From positions 1 to 22,114 of IMG/VR virus record IMGVR_UViG_3300045925_000166: DNA of 22,114 bases. One strand, 5' to 3'. Origin of the DNA: a virus. How positions within the stretch are numbered: position 1 is the first letter of the stretch; every line of letters begins with the position of its first letter. The notes beneath the pieces are model-generated. The model saw nothing but the letters and a program-made list of their open reading frames with translations. It was not told the origin of the DNA and did not search any database. The translations under genes and the position numbers were made by a program. This document shows positions 6,915 to 13,863 of this stretch, one piece after another.

Positions 6915-7375
6915 CAGGCGATCTCCCCGCCGATCAGAATGGCGTCCGTTCCATGGGGAAACACGTTCGGCACTCGCAGCGGAAGCTGGGTGAACCCCTG
7001 GCGCTCGAGGATGGTCAGCATGGGCAGGTTGTCGGGCTGCGTCGCCCCCAGGAACCTGGTGCAGCCCACGTCGCGGCCGTAGCGCAGCCGCTCGTCGGCG
7101 AGCTGGCGCCCGTAGCCCTGGTGCTGGAAGCGCGGCAGCACCGCGACGTCGACGCCGAAGATCACCAGCCCGCGATCGTCGTGACCGATCGAGTACGAGG
7201 TGAAGCCCAGCAGCGCGCCGTCCGACTGCATGACCAGCGTCGGGTGGGCGAAGTACCAGAGGGGCGAGCGCTCGGGCCAGCCCGGGTGCGCCTCGCGGTA
7301 GATCGCGCGCACCTTCGGCTCTTCGTCCGGCCGCATCGGTCTGATGGCGCCGTTATCCTCGGGCAAGGAGGTCAC
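6914..7375 (-). CDS. GNAT-family N-acetyltransferase
   Basis: A 153-residue GNAT protein. Motif A is clear at about 76-95 (VDVAVLPRFQHQGYGRQLA), with the acetyl-CoA pyrophosphate loop Q84-H-Q-G-Y-G-R90. Motif B follows around NLPMLTILERQGF. Length is normal for a single-domain GNAT. It starts at GTG 7375 inside the end of the preceding gene (23-base overlap). An acetyltransferase among minor virion genes could modify virion or host proteins; the substrate cannot be read from the sequence. The family is certain, the role open. Confidence 0.85.
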   Translation of the reverse strand: MTSLPEDNGAIRPMRPDEEPKVRAIYREAHPGWPERSPLWYFAHPTLVMQSDGALLGFTSYSIGHDDRGLVIFGVDVAVLPRFQHQGYGRQLADERLRYGRDVGCTRFLGATQPDNLPMLTILERQGFTQLPLRVPNVFPHGTDAILIGGEIA

Positions 7376-7784
7376 TCAATCGCAGCCCGCCCACGCCGCC
7401 TGAGCCGCGCGCGCCGTACGCGCCGTACGCGCCGTACGCGGTGGGCTGAAAGGCGGCCGCCTGCGGGATCCGAGGCGCCGCGATCGGCGACGCGGTCGGC
7501 CCTTTCGAGAGGTCGCCGTACATGCCGCGACCGAGCTGCGCGATGCTGGTGGCCATCTGCAGTTGGTTCGCCAGGCTCTTCCAGCGATCGGTCGAGGCCG
7601 CCGTCTTCTTGTCCGAGCTCGAGGTCGCGGGATCCGTCCGGATGTAGGGATGCTCCGCCGAGGGCATGCCGGTGTTCGGATCGGTGCCGAGCGGCGCGGG
7701 CATCCCGGTGAATTCGTCGGAGATGGTCGCCGCCGGTTGCGAGCTCCCGCCGCCAGACAAGCCAAAGAGGTCGGAGAGGTTCAT
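7353..7784 (-). CDS. Small virion-operon protein with RLSDL at both ends
   Basis: A 143-residue protein starting MNLSDLFGLS and ending LRLSDLLARG, so the shared operon peptide occurs at both termini. The middle is polar and mostly disordered, apart from a helix at about 67-90 (RWKSLANQLQMATSIAQL). AFQPTAYG (111-118) precedes the second peptide, as FTPTA does in two neighbours. A 9-bp DNA repeat encodes AYG triplets at 118-125. The function is unknown; it may be a flexible linker or cargo protein of the virion. Confidence 0.55.
   Translation of the reverse strand: MNLSDLFGLSGGGSSQPAATISDEFTGMPAPLGTDPNTGMPSAEHPYIRTDPATSSSDKKTAASTDRWKSLANQLQMATSIAQLGRGMYGDLSKGPTASPIAAPRIPQAAAFQPTAYGAYGAYGARGSGGVGGLRLSDLLARG
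7412..7438. repeat. 9-bp tandem repeat, three copies
   Basis: Three perfect copies of CGCCGTACG (+ strand), in frame, encoding repeated A-Y-G in the 143-aa protein. Likely slippage-prone and variable between strains. Confidence 0.85.
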
Positions 7785-7966
7785 TGCGCCCTCAACAGGA
7801 GATCGCTCAGCCGCGGCTCACTCCCGACCGGCGGCGTCCCCCCGCCCGCCTGACTCAGCGCCGTGGGCGTGAAGCCGCCCGCGCGCCTGCCAAGCTGCAA
7901 CGGCGCGGGCTGCGGCACATCGGGGCCGTCCATCATGTTCTTGTACTGGCCGATCTGATCACCCAC
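7781..7966 (-). CDS. 61-aa protein with FTPTA and RLSDL elements
   Basis: A 61-residue protein starting at GTG 7966, three bases after the preceding stop. It consists of a short helical head (GDQIGQYKNMMDG), then GGFTPTALS (30-38) and a terminal PRLSDLLLRAQ (51-61). The second half is closely related to residues 41-70 of the 94-aa protein at 6630-6914, so the two share a duplicated module. Such a minimal protein is little more than the module itself, which suggests that the peptide is the functional part. Confidence 0.5.
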   Translation of the reverse strand: MGDQIGQYKNMMDGPDVPQPAPLQLGRRAGGFTPTALSQAGGGTPPVGSEPRLSDLLLRAQ

Positions 7967-7969
7967 GGC

Positions 7970-8626
7970 TTAGCCTCCGGTGAAGATGCCCTGCTTGCCG
8001 CGCGTCGTGGACTGCTGGCCGATGGTCGACGGCACCAGCGTGCCCATCGGCGTGCCGAGCGCCGTCTCGGCCAGCGCCTGGCGGCGGAGCTCGTCCTGCC
8101 GCTCCGCTTCATAGCCCGCCTGCTCGATCCCGCGTTCGACGCCGCCGGTCTGCGAGTAGGCCTGCATCGCTTGCAGCACGGCGTCGCGCTCGGTGCCCAG
8201 CGCGCGCTCTTCGCGGCCGAAGACGTTCTCGATCGTCGGCTGCAGGTACGCGGCGCGCGCCGCGGCATCCGCGTTCGTCAGCGCCGTCGAGCGCCCGAGC
8301 CCGCTGACCGCCGCGCGGTTCTCGATGCCCGGCATGATGGCGGTGTTGTAGGCCTCCTGCGCGGCCGCGAACGAGGGATCGGTTCTCAGCGTCTCACCGC
8401 TCACGCGCCGCTGGGCCTGCTGCTGAATCTGCGGGACCATCCCGGCGGCTTTCCGTTCGCCCTCGGAGAGCCCCGCGACCTTCATCGGCTTGGCCTCGAG
8501 GAACGGATCGATCGGCGCCTTGGTTTGAAACTGCCGGTACTTCTCCCCCGTCTGCTGCGCGAGGGCCGACGTATAGTCCGGCATCTGGGGCTCTTGCTTC
8601 GTGGTCGTGCGCGTCCCGCCGCCCAT
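7970..8626 (-). CDS. Helical internal-virion-type protein, 218 aa
   Basis: 218 residues with a strong GAGGAGG five bases before ATG 8626. The protein is Ala/Gln/Glu-rich and mainly helical, with stretches such as SFAAAQEAYNTAIMPG and AALTNADAA-type helices through the middle and a Gly/Thr-rich end. No transmembrane segment or catalytic motif is seen. The composition and the position after the tail genes resemble small internal or pilot proteins of podoviruses. Unlike its downstream neighbours it has no RLSDL peptide. The function is inferred from context only. Confidence 0.5.
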   Translation of the reverse strand: MGGGTRTTTKQEPQMPDYTSALAQQTGEKYRQFQTKAPIDPFLEAKPMKVAGLSEGERKAAGMVPQIQQQAQRRVSGETLRTDPSFAAAQEAYNTAIMPGIENRAAVSGLGRSTALTNADAAARAAYLQPTIENVFGREERALGTERDAVLQAMQAYSQTGGVERGIEQAGYEAERQDELRRQALAETALGTPMGTLVPSTIGQQSTTRGKQGIFTGG

Positions 8627-8635
8627 AGCGCCTCC

Positions 8636-9103
8636 TCAGAGCTCCCGGTCGCAGACCATGTGCGTCGGCTTGAAGCCGTACAGCCGCTGAAACAGCCGCG
8701 CGCGCGCCAGGCCGCGCTCGTCCTTGTGCAAGGTCAGGATCCGCAGCGTCGTCGCCCCCTTGCCGCGAGACCATTCGGCGATCTCATCGAAGGCGCGCCG
8801 CACCTGCGCGCGCTCGAGCGGCTCGTCGCTCTCGTACTGCACGATCGTGCCGATGACCTTGTCGCACCAGGTGTCGATGGTGACCAGGCAGTGGCCGATC
8901 AGCGAGCCGTCGTGGACCGCGATCCACACGCGCAGCGTCTGCCGCTTCTCGGGCACCACGAAGTGCTCGACCACGCGCTGCGCGATCGACTCCGGATCGG
9001 TGTCGGTCTCGTGCTTGCGACAGAACATCGCCACGCGATTCACGACGCCCGGCATCAGCGCCCAGCTGCCGGGATCCATCCGGTCGAGGGGATAGATGAT
9101 CAT
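8636..9103 (-). CDS. GNAT-fold-like protein, 155 aa
   Basis: The start is ATG 9103, which overlaps the preceding stop (ATGA); the longer frame upstream lies over other genes. Of the 155 residues, 57-80 (TLRVWIAVHDGSLIGHCLVTID) match GNAT strands 2-4, and the later part (ARARLFQRLYGFKPTHMVCDREL) matches the closing GNAT helix and strand. The acetyl-CoA loop Q/R-x-x-G-x-G/A is not obvious; RGKGA at about 113-117 may be a remnant. It could be a diverged acetyltransferase or an inactive structural derivative. It is the second GNAT-type protein in this operon. Confidence 0.5.
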   Translation of the reverse strand: MIIYPLDRMDPGSWALMPGVVNRVAMFCRKHETDTDPESIAQRVVEHFVVPEKRQTLRVWIAVHDGSLIGHCLVTIDTWCDKVIGTIVQYESDEPLERAQVRRAFDEIAEWSRGKGATTLRILTLHKDERGLARARLFQRLYGFKPTHMVCDREL

Positions 9104-9390
9104 CCCAGCGGCACCCACGCGGTGCCGTCCGAGCCCTGAAACTTCTGATTGGGGACGGCATCGCTCACGAGAATGACGCTCCCGATCCAATCCGCCGCCG
9201 CCGGGCGCGTCGCCGTCGTGTAGACCGCCAGGGGCAGCGGATTCGTGAGCCGCTCGCTGCCGTCCTTCGGCATGGTCCGGTTGAGCCGATACCCGATGTC
9301 GCGGAAGAGCGGCGTCATGTAGGCCACCAGCGCCTGCAGCGCGGCGAGGCCTGAGCTCGGCAGCGTGGGGCTCTCGAGTACCTGCTTCAT
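9100..9390 (-). CDS. Small fibre- or tail-associated protein, 96 aa
   Basis: ATG 9390 overlaps the nozzle gene's stop (ATGA). The end (GSVILVSDAVPNQKFQGSDG then TAWVPLG) is a motif familiar from C-termini of phage tail-fibre and receptor-binding proteins, where it forms a small beta fold. The first half is helical. It lies directly after the nozzle-like gene, so a tail accessory or fibre-tip role is likely, though unproven. Confidence 0.5.
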   Translation of the reverse strand: MKQVLESPTLPSSGLAALQALVAYMTPLFRDIGYRLNRTMPKDGSERLTNPLPLAVYTTATRPAAADWIGSVILVSDAVPNQKFQGSDGTAWVPLG

Positions 9391-10916
9391 CGCCGCCCCC
9401 GCGGCGCGATCGTGACATCCGAGCCGTCCCACTCCACGAATTGCGTGGCGTCGGCCTCGACGCGGATCGCCGCCGCCTGCGTCGAGAGCCGATGGCCGGT
9501 GTAGTAGGGGCCGCCGTCGACCAGGTCGAGCTCGTTCTCGGTGCCCGTCGGATCGTCCTCGAGGCGCCGGTCCTCGCCGTAGTCGCTCGCGGCCAGGCGC
9601 ACGCGCACCTTCTGAGAGCCTCCGCTCGTCTTGAAGAAGTGCTGCACGTCGGTGATCGTGCCCCAGCGCTCGCCCATGCGCTGCAGCCCCGTCTCGAAAT
9701 AGGACGGGATCGCGGCGCCCGCGTCGGTGAGCCCCGAGTCTTGGTAGGCCTGGCCGGTCAGGTCGCCGATCACGAAGCGCGGTACGGTCGTGTCCATCTC
9801 GCCCAGCGTCGTGCCGATGTCACCGATGGGCACGCCCAGATCGCCGATGGTCAAGCCGCTGGGGATCAGCAGGCGCGAGCCCGCCGTCGGCGACAGCCCG
9901 TTCCAGCGCACGGGATAGCACTGCCCGCTCGGGAACGTGATCACCACGCCGCGCGTCGGCTCGGTGCCGCCGATGGCCGGGTAGATGACCCAGAGCATCT
10001 GCTGATCGGAGTCGAACGCCACCCACGAGCGCGGCAGGCGATCGGTGGTGATCGTCTTCGCGATCTGCCGCTGCACCGCGAGGCCCATCGAGCGCGGCAC
10101 CGTGCCGTCGAACGTGTACACCGCGGAGTCGTTGCCGAGGTACGCGTGCAAGCCTTCAGTGATCGACACCACCGCCTGCGTCGACACGGGCCCTTTGACG
10201 TCGCGGCGAAAATCGAACCGGAACGGCACCGTCCCGTCCTGCGCGATCGCGAGGCCGATGGCGTGATCGGTGTAGATCGCGCCTTGTAGGTAGCCGAGCT
10301 CCTGCATCGCGATGATCTCGCCGGGCACTTCGCCCATGATTTTCACCAGCACGGAGCCCCAGCCGCTGTCGAAGTCGGAGAGCGCGGAGACGTCGAGCGC
10401 GACGGGGGACAGCGTGCCGCCCGAGCTCAGGTTGCCGAGGATCACGCGATCCGCGACCACCATCATGCAGCGCGCGATCGGGGGCGAGCCGCCGATGTTC
10501 ACGTACGCGGCGGCGGTGCCGTCCCACTTCTTCGGCGCGTCCTTGTTGTTCACGCCCAGGAGCCACGTCTGGCCCGCCTTGGAGAACGGCCGGAAGACTT
10601 GCTGCTGCGTCGGCGACGCGGTGAGCGGCACGCCGCCCGCCAGGCTCACCCACGCATTGGTCCCGACGTCGTAGCGCCACCATGAGGCCACCGTGCCCAT
10701 CACGCCGCGATAGCTCAGGTCATGATGCAGGTACTGGATGAACGCGGTCGGGCGCTGCGCGGTGCTGGTCGCGAACGCGGTTTCTCCGGGGCGTACGCGG
10801 AACGTGCCGCTGCGACGCAGCCAGTTCTCGGCCTCGCGCAGCGCGTTTGCGGGCACCTCGAAATGATCGAGGTCGGCTCGCACGCCATCGGTCGGCACGG
10901 CGAGGAAGGGAGCCAT
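9387..10916 (-). CDS. Tail nozzle / stabilisation-like beta-rich protein
   Basis: 509 residues, all-beta in appearance, with recurring short Trp/Asp/Gly blocks (WWRYDVGTNAW, TWLLGVNN, PKKWDG, AVYTFDGTVP) as in beta-propeller tail proteins of podoviruses. The opening (about residues 20-45, ending in FRVRPG) is typical of phage nozzle or packaged-DNA stabilisation proteins. A compact run of TIGDLG / PIGDIG / TLGEM units lies at about 351-372. It directly follows the collar fibre and adaptor genes, which fits a tail-tube or nozzle component. The beta-rich tail assignment is good; the precise name is tentative. Confidence 0.6.
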   Translation of the reverse strand: MAPFLAVPTDGVRADLDHFEVPANALREAENWLRRSGTFRVRPGETAFATSTAQRPTAFIQYLHHDLSYRGVMGTVASWWRYDVGTNAWVSLAGGVPLTASPTQQQVFRPFSKAGQTWLLGVNNKDAPKKWDGTAAAYVNIGGSPPIARCMMVVADRVILGNLSSGGTLSPVALDVSALSDFDSGWGSVLVKIMGEVPGEIIAMQELGYLQGAIYTDHAIGLAIAQDGTVPFRFDFRRDVKGPVSTQAVVSITEGLHAYLGNDSAVYTFDGTVPRSMGLAVQRQIAKTITTDRLPRSWVAFDSDQQMLWVIYPAIGGTEPTRGVVITFPSGQCYPVRWNGLSPTAGSRLLIPSGLTIGDLGVPIGDIGTTLGEMDTTVPRFVIGDLTGQAYQDSGLTDAGAAIPSYFETGLQRMGERWGTITDVQHFFKTSGGSQKVRVRLAASDYGEDRRLEDDPTGTENELDLVDGGPYYTGHRLSTQAAAIRVEADATQFVEWDGSDVTIAPRGRR

Positions 10917-11698
10917 CAGGTGGAGATGTACGGCGCCGCCACCACGTAGGGCTGCACGACGCTGGCGGTGGGCGACGAGGTGGGCGCACCCGTGACGTTC
11001 ACACTCGGCCCCGCAGTCGGCCCGCTGATCGTCGTGTCGTGCGCGTGGCTGACCGTCGCGTTCGTCCCGGCGCCCGTGTTGAACTGGACCGTCGCCGGGA
11101 AGGTCGTGGAGGTGAACGTCCCCTGCTGCGTGTGCGTATGCGATTGGAGATCATGCTGGTGCGACGGCATCGCGACAGTCTTCGCCCCGCCCGCATCCCC
11201 GACTACATCGAAGTCCGGATCGGCGGCGTCCTGGCCGACCACCACCTTGCCCTTGAGGTTGGGCACGTTGAACGTGGTCGAGCCGTCGCCCGCGCCGAAG
11301 AGAATGCCGATGGTCGCGAAGAGCCTCGCGTACGTCGTGCGCGAGACCGCCGCGCCGTCGCAGGGGAGCCAGCCCGCCGGGCTCGAGGTGCCGCAAAACC
11401 ACTTGAGCTCGCCTGCGGGTTGCAGTTCTACCGCGCGCTCCGTGTTGTGCCAGAGGATGCGCGTGTTGTTGCGCTGGAGCTCGCCCGCGGCGGTCGGATT
11501 CGCGGAGGCATTCTGCAGCGTGATCTTGGTCAGGCCCGCCGCCGTCGCCGCAAAGAGCGCCACGGCGATGTCGGTGTCGATCGGGATCCCGAGCAGATCG
11601 CAGAGCGCTTTCTCGAGATTGCCAACCTCGTCATCGATGGACGAGCCGAGCGTCGCATTCGTCATGCGCGCCGAGCGGAGGCGATTCGGCAGCGCCAT
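10916..11698 (-). CDS. Tail fibre protein with phage tail collar domain
   Basis: 260 residues. Residues 106-154 are a phage Tail Collar domain (SPAGWLPCDGAAVSR, then LFATIGILFGAGDG, then FNVPNLKGKVVVG). The C-terminal third is Thr/Ser/Gly-rich with three H-x-H pairs (H180/182, H187/189, H218/220). In known short and long tail fibres such pairs bind metal along a trimer axis. The final VVQPYVVAAPYI matches the usual Q-P-Y ending of collar proteins. It overlaps the adaptor gene as TAATG. Probably a receptor-binding or collar fibre. Confidence 0.85.
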   Translation of the reverse strand: MALPNRLRSARMTNATLGSSIDDEVGNLEKALCDLLGIPIDTDIAVALFAATAAGLTKITLQNASANPTAAGELQRNNTRILWHNTERAVELQPAGELKWFCGTSSPAGWLPCDGAAVSRTTYARLFATIGILFGAGDGSTTFNVPNLKGKVVVGQDAADPDFDVVGDAGGAKTVAMPSHQHDLQSHTHTQQGTFTSTTFPATVQFNTGAGTNATVSHAHDTTISGPTAGPSVNVTGAPTSSPTASVVQPYVVAAPYIST

Positions 11699-12324
11699 TA
11701 GGGCTCTCTCCCCACCGGCCGACGCCCGGCCGACTTCGCGCGCGCGTGCTCGCGCACCATCTGCAGCTCGAGCTCGGTGCCGCGCGCCTGCCAGACCGGG
11801 ATGCGCTCGTCTTCCAAGCCGTAGCGCGTCATGTCACCCAGCGCCTTGAAGAGCAGCACCTCCCACGCCTTGTCGGTGAGCGCGGTGTGATCACCGTCTG
11901 CGCTCAGGTCGGGCAGGTAGCGGTAGTACGCGCGGTGGATCGTGAGCACCTGGTCCGGCGTCTTGCCGAGGTAGAGCTGGCCGCTCCACGTCGTGTAATG
12001 CCCCGGCTTGGCGGTCTTCGTCGGATCGGGATAGAGGTTGTCGAATTCATCGAGCAGCAGGAACGACAGCGTATGGACGCCCTGCGAGTCGGGATCGAGG
12101 TACTGCATCTCGTAGGGGCGGCTGAAGTCGCTCGGCAGATCGTACGCGTTCTGGCCCGCGACGGTGTCGAACGTGTCGAGCTGCTCGTTGAAGCTGAGAT
12201 CCCACTGACGACAGAGCTCCTTCTGCGCGATGTTCAGGATGTCGGTCCTGACCGCCTGGGAGATCCGCTTGCTATTGGCCCCTATCCAGTCACCTAAGCG
12301 ATCTCGGAGCTCTACGTGCGTCAC
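11698..12324 (-). CDS. Head-tail adaptor (connector) protein
   Basis: 208 residues from GTG 12324, which overlaps the HNH stop as GTGA; the ATG further upstream lies inside the HNH gene. The pattern is that of podovirus or SU10-type adaptors: N-terminal helices (LRDRLGDWI, DILNIAQKELCRQW), a strand-rich centre (AYDLPSDFSRPYEM, then SGQLYLGKTPDQVLTIHRAYYRYLP), and a C-terminal helix (WEVLLFKALGDMTRYG) followed by a charged tail. Such proteins form a ring beneath the portal that joins head to tail. It lies immediately before the fibre and nozzle genes, as expected. Confidence 0.7.
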   Translation of the reverse strand: MTHVELRDRLGDWIGANSKRISQAVRTDILNIAQKELCRQWDLSFNEQLDTFDTVAGQNAYDLPSDFSRPYEMQYLDPDSQGVHTLSFLLLDEFDNLYPDPTKTAKPGHYTTWSGQLYLGKTPDQVLTIHRAYYRYLPDLSADGDHTALTDKAWEVLLFKALGDMTRYGLEDERIPVWQARGTELELQMVREHARAKSAGRRPVGREP

Positions 12325-12773
12325 GCCACCGCTCTCCGATCTCTCAGCCTCTTGGAATGAGCAATCTGACAGGGGCGGCACTGACGATTCCCGCGGTAGT
12401 TGGTGTATGCGTCATGCAGAGAATGGCCGTGCCTGCAATGGGTCGCGCGCGACGCCTGAGCGCTCGGGCTTTCGCCGCGCAGAATATTCTCGCGGACCGT
12501 GGCGACTTCCAGATGCGCAGGATTCACGCAAGCCCGCACGCGACACAAATGATCCAGCGTCATCTCTTCCGGGATTTGGCCGCGCGCGTGCTCATACATC
12601 AGCCGATGCACGCGAACCTTGCGCACGGAGCCATCGGTCTTTGAGCCGATGTGCGTCTGGCCGTAGCCGTCCCAAAAGCGATTGGCAATCCAGATCCAGC
12701 AGCCGCTCATCGGCTCGGGCTCGATGTGCCGCCACAGGCGGGCGAGGATCGGCGCCGACTGACGCGGTTTCAC
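12321..12773 (-). CDS. HNH homing endonuclease (HNH_3 type), second copy
   Basis: 150 residues with the same core as the HNH gene at 5699-6223: EPMSGCWIWI (20-29), H56, LDHLCRVRAC with D74-H75, N84 and H87 (NPAHLE), then a Cys cluster at 113, 132 and 135. It lacks the last zinc group of the other copy. It starts at GTG 12773 in a GTGA overlap and ends in a GTGA overlap with the adaptor gene, so it is fitted without a gap between a small MPPK gene and the adaptor. The two copies are clear paralogues. The nuclease assignment is strong. Confidence 0.9.
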   Translation of the reverse strand: MKPRQSAPILARLWRHIEPEPMSGCWIWIANRFWDGYGQTHIGSKTDGSVRKVRVHRLMYEHARGQIPEEMTLDHLCRVRACVNPAHLEVATVRENILRGESPSAQASRATHCRHGHSLHDAYTNYRGNRQCRPCQIAHSKRLRDRRAVA

Positions 12774-12964
12774 TTACCCTCTTCCGCTTTCGAGAACGCG
12801 ATCGCTCTCAGCATGGCCTCCTTGCCGCCCGGCCCGAAGTGCTTCGCCCGGGTCACCGTCGAGGGCTCGTTCGTATGCACCTCGCGCATGGCCGCCTCGA
12901 CCTTCTTGCGCGAGGCATCGCCGTCGCCGTGCTGCGCGCGCCTGCCGGACAACTTGGGCGGCAT
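12770..12964 (-). CDS. MPPK-type small basic protein, 64 aa
   Basis: 64 residues from ATG 12964 in a TGATG overlap. It begins MPPKLSGRR, matching the starts of three other short proteins in the module. The rest is helical and charged (SRKKVEAAMREVHTNEP, GGKEAMLRAIAFSKAEEGK), somewhat like small phage proteins that end in a conserved K-rich helix. The function is unknown; virion-associated or DNA-binding is plausible. Confidence 0.5.
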   Translation of the reverse strand: MPPKLSGRRAQHGDGDASRKKVEAAMREVHTNEPSTVTRAKHFGPGGKEAMLRAIAFSKAEEGK

Positions 12965-13200
12965 CACTCGTCCCGATCCGGATCGTTCAGATCGCTGATG
13001 GTGGCCCGCAGCGGGTTGGCGTTCGGGTTCGCCTGATTGCGCAGCGTCTCCGCCATCTGCTTCGGCGGGCCCGCCTTGGCTGGGCGCACTGGATTCGTCG
13101 TCGGCCCGGTGGAGGCGTCCGGCGACTTCGGCCGCGGCGGCGACGTCGGAGTGTTCGGCAGGCTCTCCTTCGTGGCGCGCTGCCCGACCTTTGGAGGCAT
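12964..13200 (-). CDS. MPPK-type small disordered protein, 78 aa
   Basis: 78 residues from ATG 13200 in a TAATG overlap. It begins MPPKVGQRATKES and continues as a Pro/Lys/Asn-rich, probably disordered chain (TPTSPPRPKSP, PNANPLRATISDL), with an acidic end. It belongs by its start to the MPPK set. No known family. Confidence 0.45.
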   Translation of the reverse strand: MPPKVGQRATKESLPNTPTSPPRPKSPDASTGPTTNPVRPAKAGPPKQMAETLRNQANPNANPLRATISDLNDPDRDE

Positions 13201-13340
13201 TAGCCTTGCCCCGGGCGACGCAGATCCTTTGGGTCGCCGGTGGTCTTACCCTTGATCGGCGCCGCGTGGTGCGGATCCTTCGCGCTCGGCACTTTCGGCG
13301 TACTCGCAAGGTGGCGGATCGAACTCAACTTGGGCGGCAT
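13200..13340 (-). CDS. MPPK-type micro-protein, 46 aa
   Basis: 46 residues starting MPPKLSSIRHLAS. The start ATG 13340 has AAGGAAGGAG upstream at six-base spacing, one of the strongest ribosome sites in the window. The first 95 bases lie within the end of the 205-aa gene, in another frame. The rest is basic and Pro-rich (APIKGKTTGDPKDLRRPG). The ribosome site and the MPPK start support it as a real gene. Confidence 0.5.
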   Translation of the reverse strand: MPPKLSSIRHLASTPKVPSAKDPHHAAPIKGKTTGDPKDLRRPGQG

Positions 13341-13863
13341 CGGGGACTCCTTCCTTGATGTGCTCAGGATTGATGTGCAGCGCCGGGGGCCCGTGGCGAT
13401 GCGGGCGCATCGGCGCCAGCTGACCGTGCAGCCACGCATCGAGGCTCCGCCAATCGAAGATGTCATTGCGCGGATACGTGGCCCACAGATTCGGGTGACG
13501 CTCGATAAACTTCGCGGAGAATTTCACGCACCCCAGATTTTTCTCGTTCACCGCGCCATGCACGATCAGCGGCAGTGCGCACCAGGACTCCGGGCAGAGC
13601 CAGAGCTGGGTCAGGGCCCCGGGCCAGGGCGCGACGTCGGCCTCGAGGTTGATGAACGGCCGCTTCCACTTCCAGAGCTCGACCAGCGAATCGCCGTACG
13701 CGTGCTTGTGCGTCGGCGGGCAGTAGACCAGCGTGGTCGACATCTCGATCGGCGCCGGGCGAAACTGCGGATCGTTGGTGCGCAGATGCAGCCGCTCTTG
13801 CGCGATCGCGGCCATCGTCGCCTTCTCGATCGTGCCTGCGTAGTGGACGACGACGCGGATCAT
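13246..13863 (-). CDS. Glycosyltransferase-like protein, 205 aa
   Basis: 205 residues from ATG 13863 (ATGA overlap). The core has the features of a small GT-A-like glycosyltransferase: INLEADVAPWPGAL (possible metal-binding E-x-D), CPESWCALPL, a Gly/Asn segment ending in NLGCVKFSAKFIERHP, FDWRSLDAWL, and a His-rich end (PHRHGPPALHINPEH). Similar proteins appear in phage virion modules. The last 32 residues overlap a separate small gene and may be less constrained. I am fairly unsure of the enzyme class; an inactive or structural relative is possible. Confidence 0.45.
   Translation of the reverse strand: MIRVVVHYAGTIEKATMAAIAQERLHLRTNDPQFRPAPIEMSTTLVYCPPTHKHAYGDSLVELWKWKRPFINLEADVAPWPGALTQLWLCPESWCALPLIVHGAVNEKNLGCVKFSAKFIERHPNLWATYPRNDIFDWRSLDAWLHGQLAPMRPHRHGPPALHINPEHIKEGVPDAAQVEFDPPPCEYAESAEREGSAPRGADQG

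Noticed and set aside
7412-7438. Possible CRISPR-like or regulatory repeat
   Set aside because: The 9-bp units are contiguous, in frame and encode AYG; there are no spacers.
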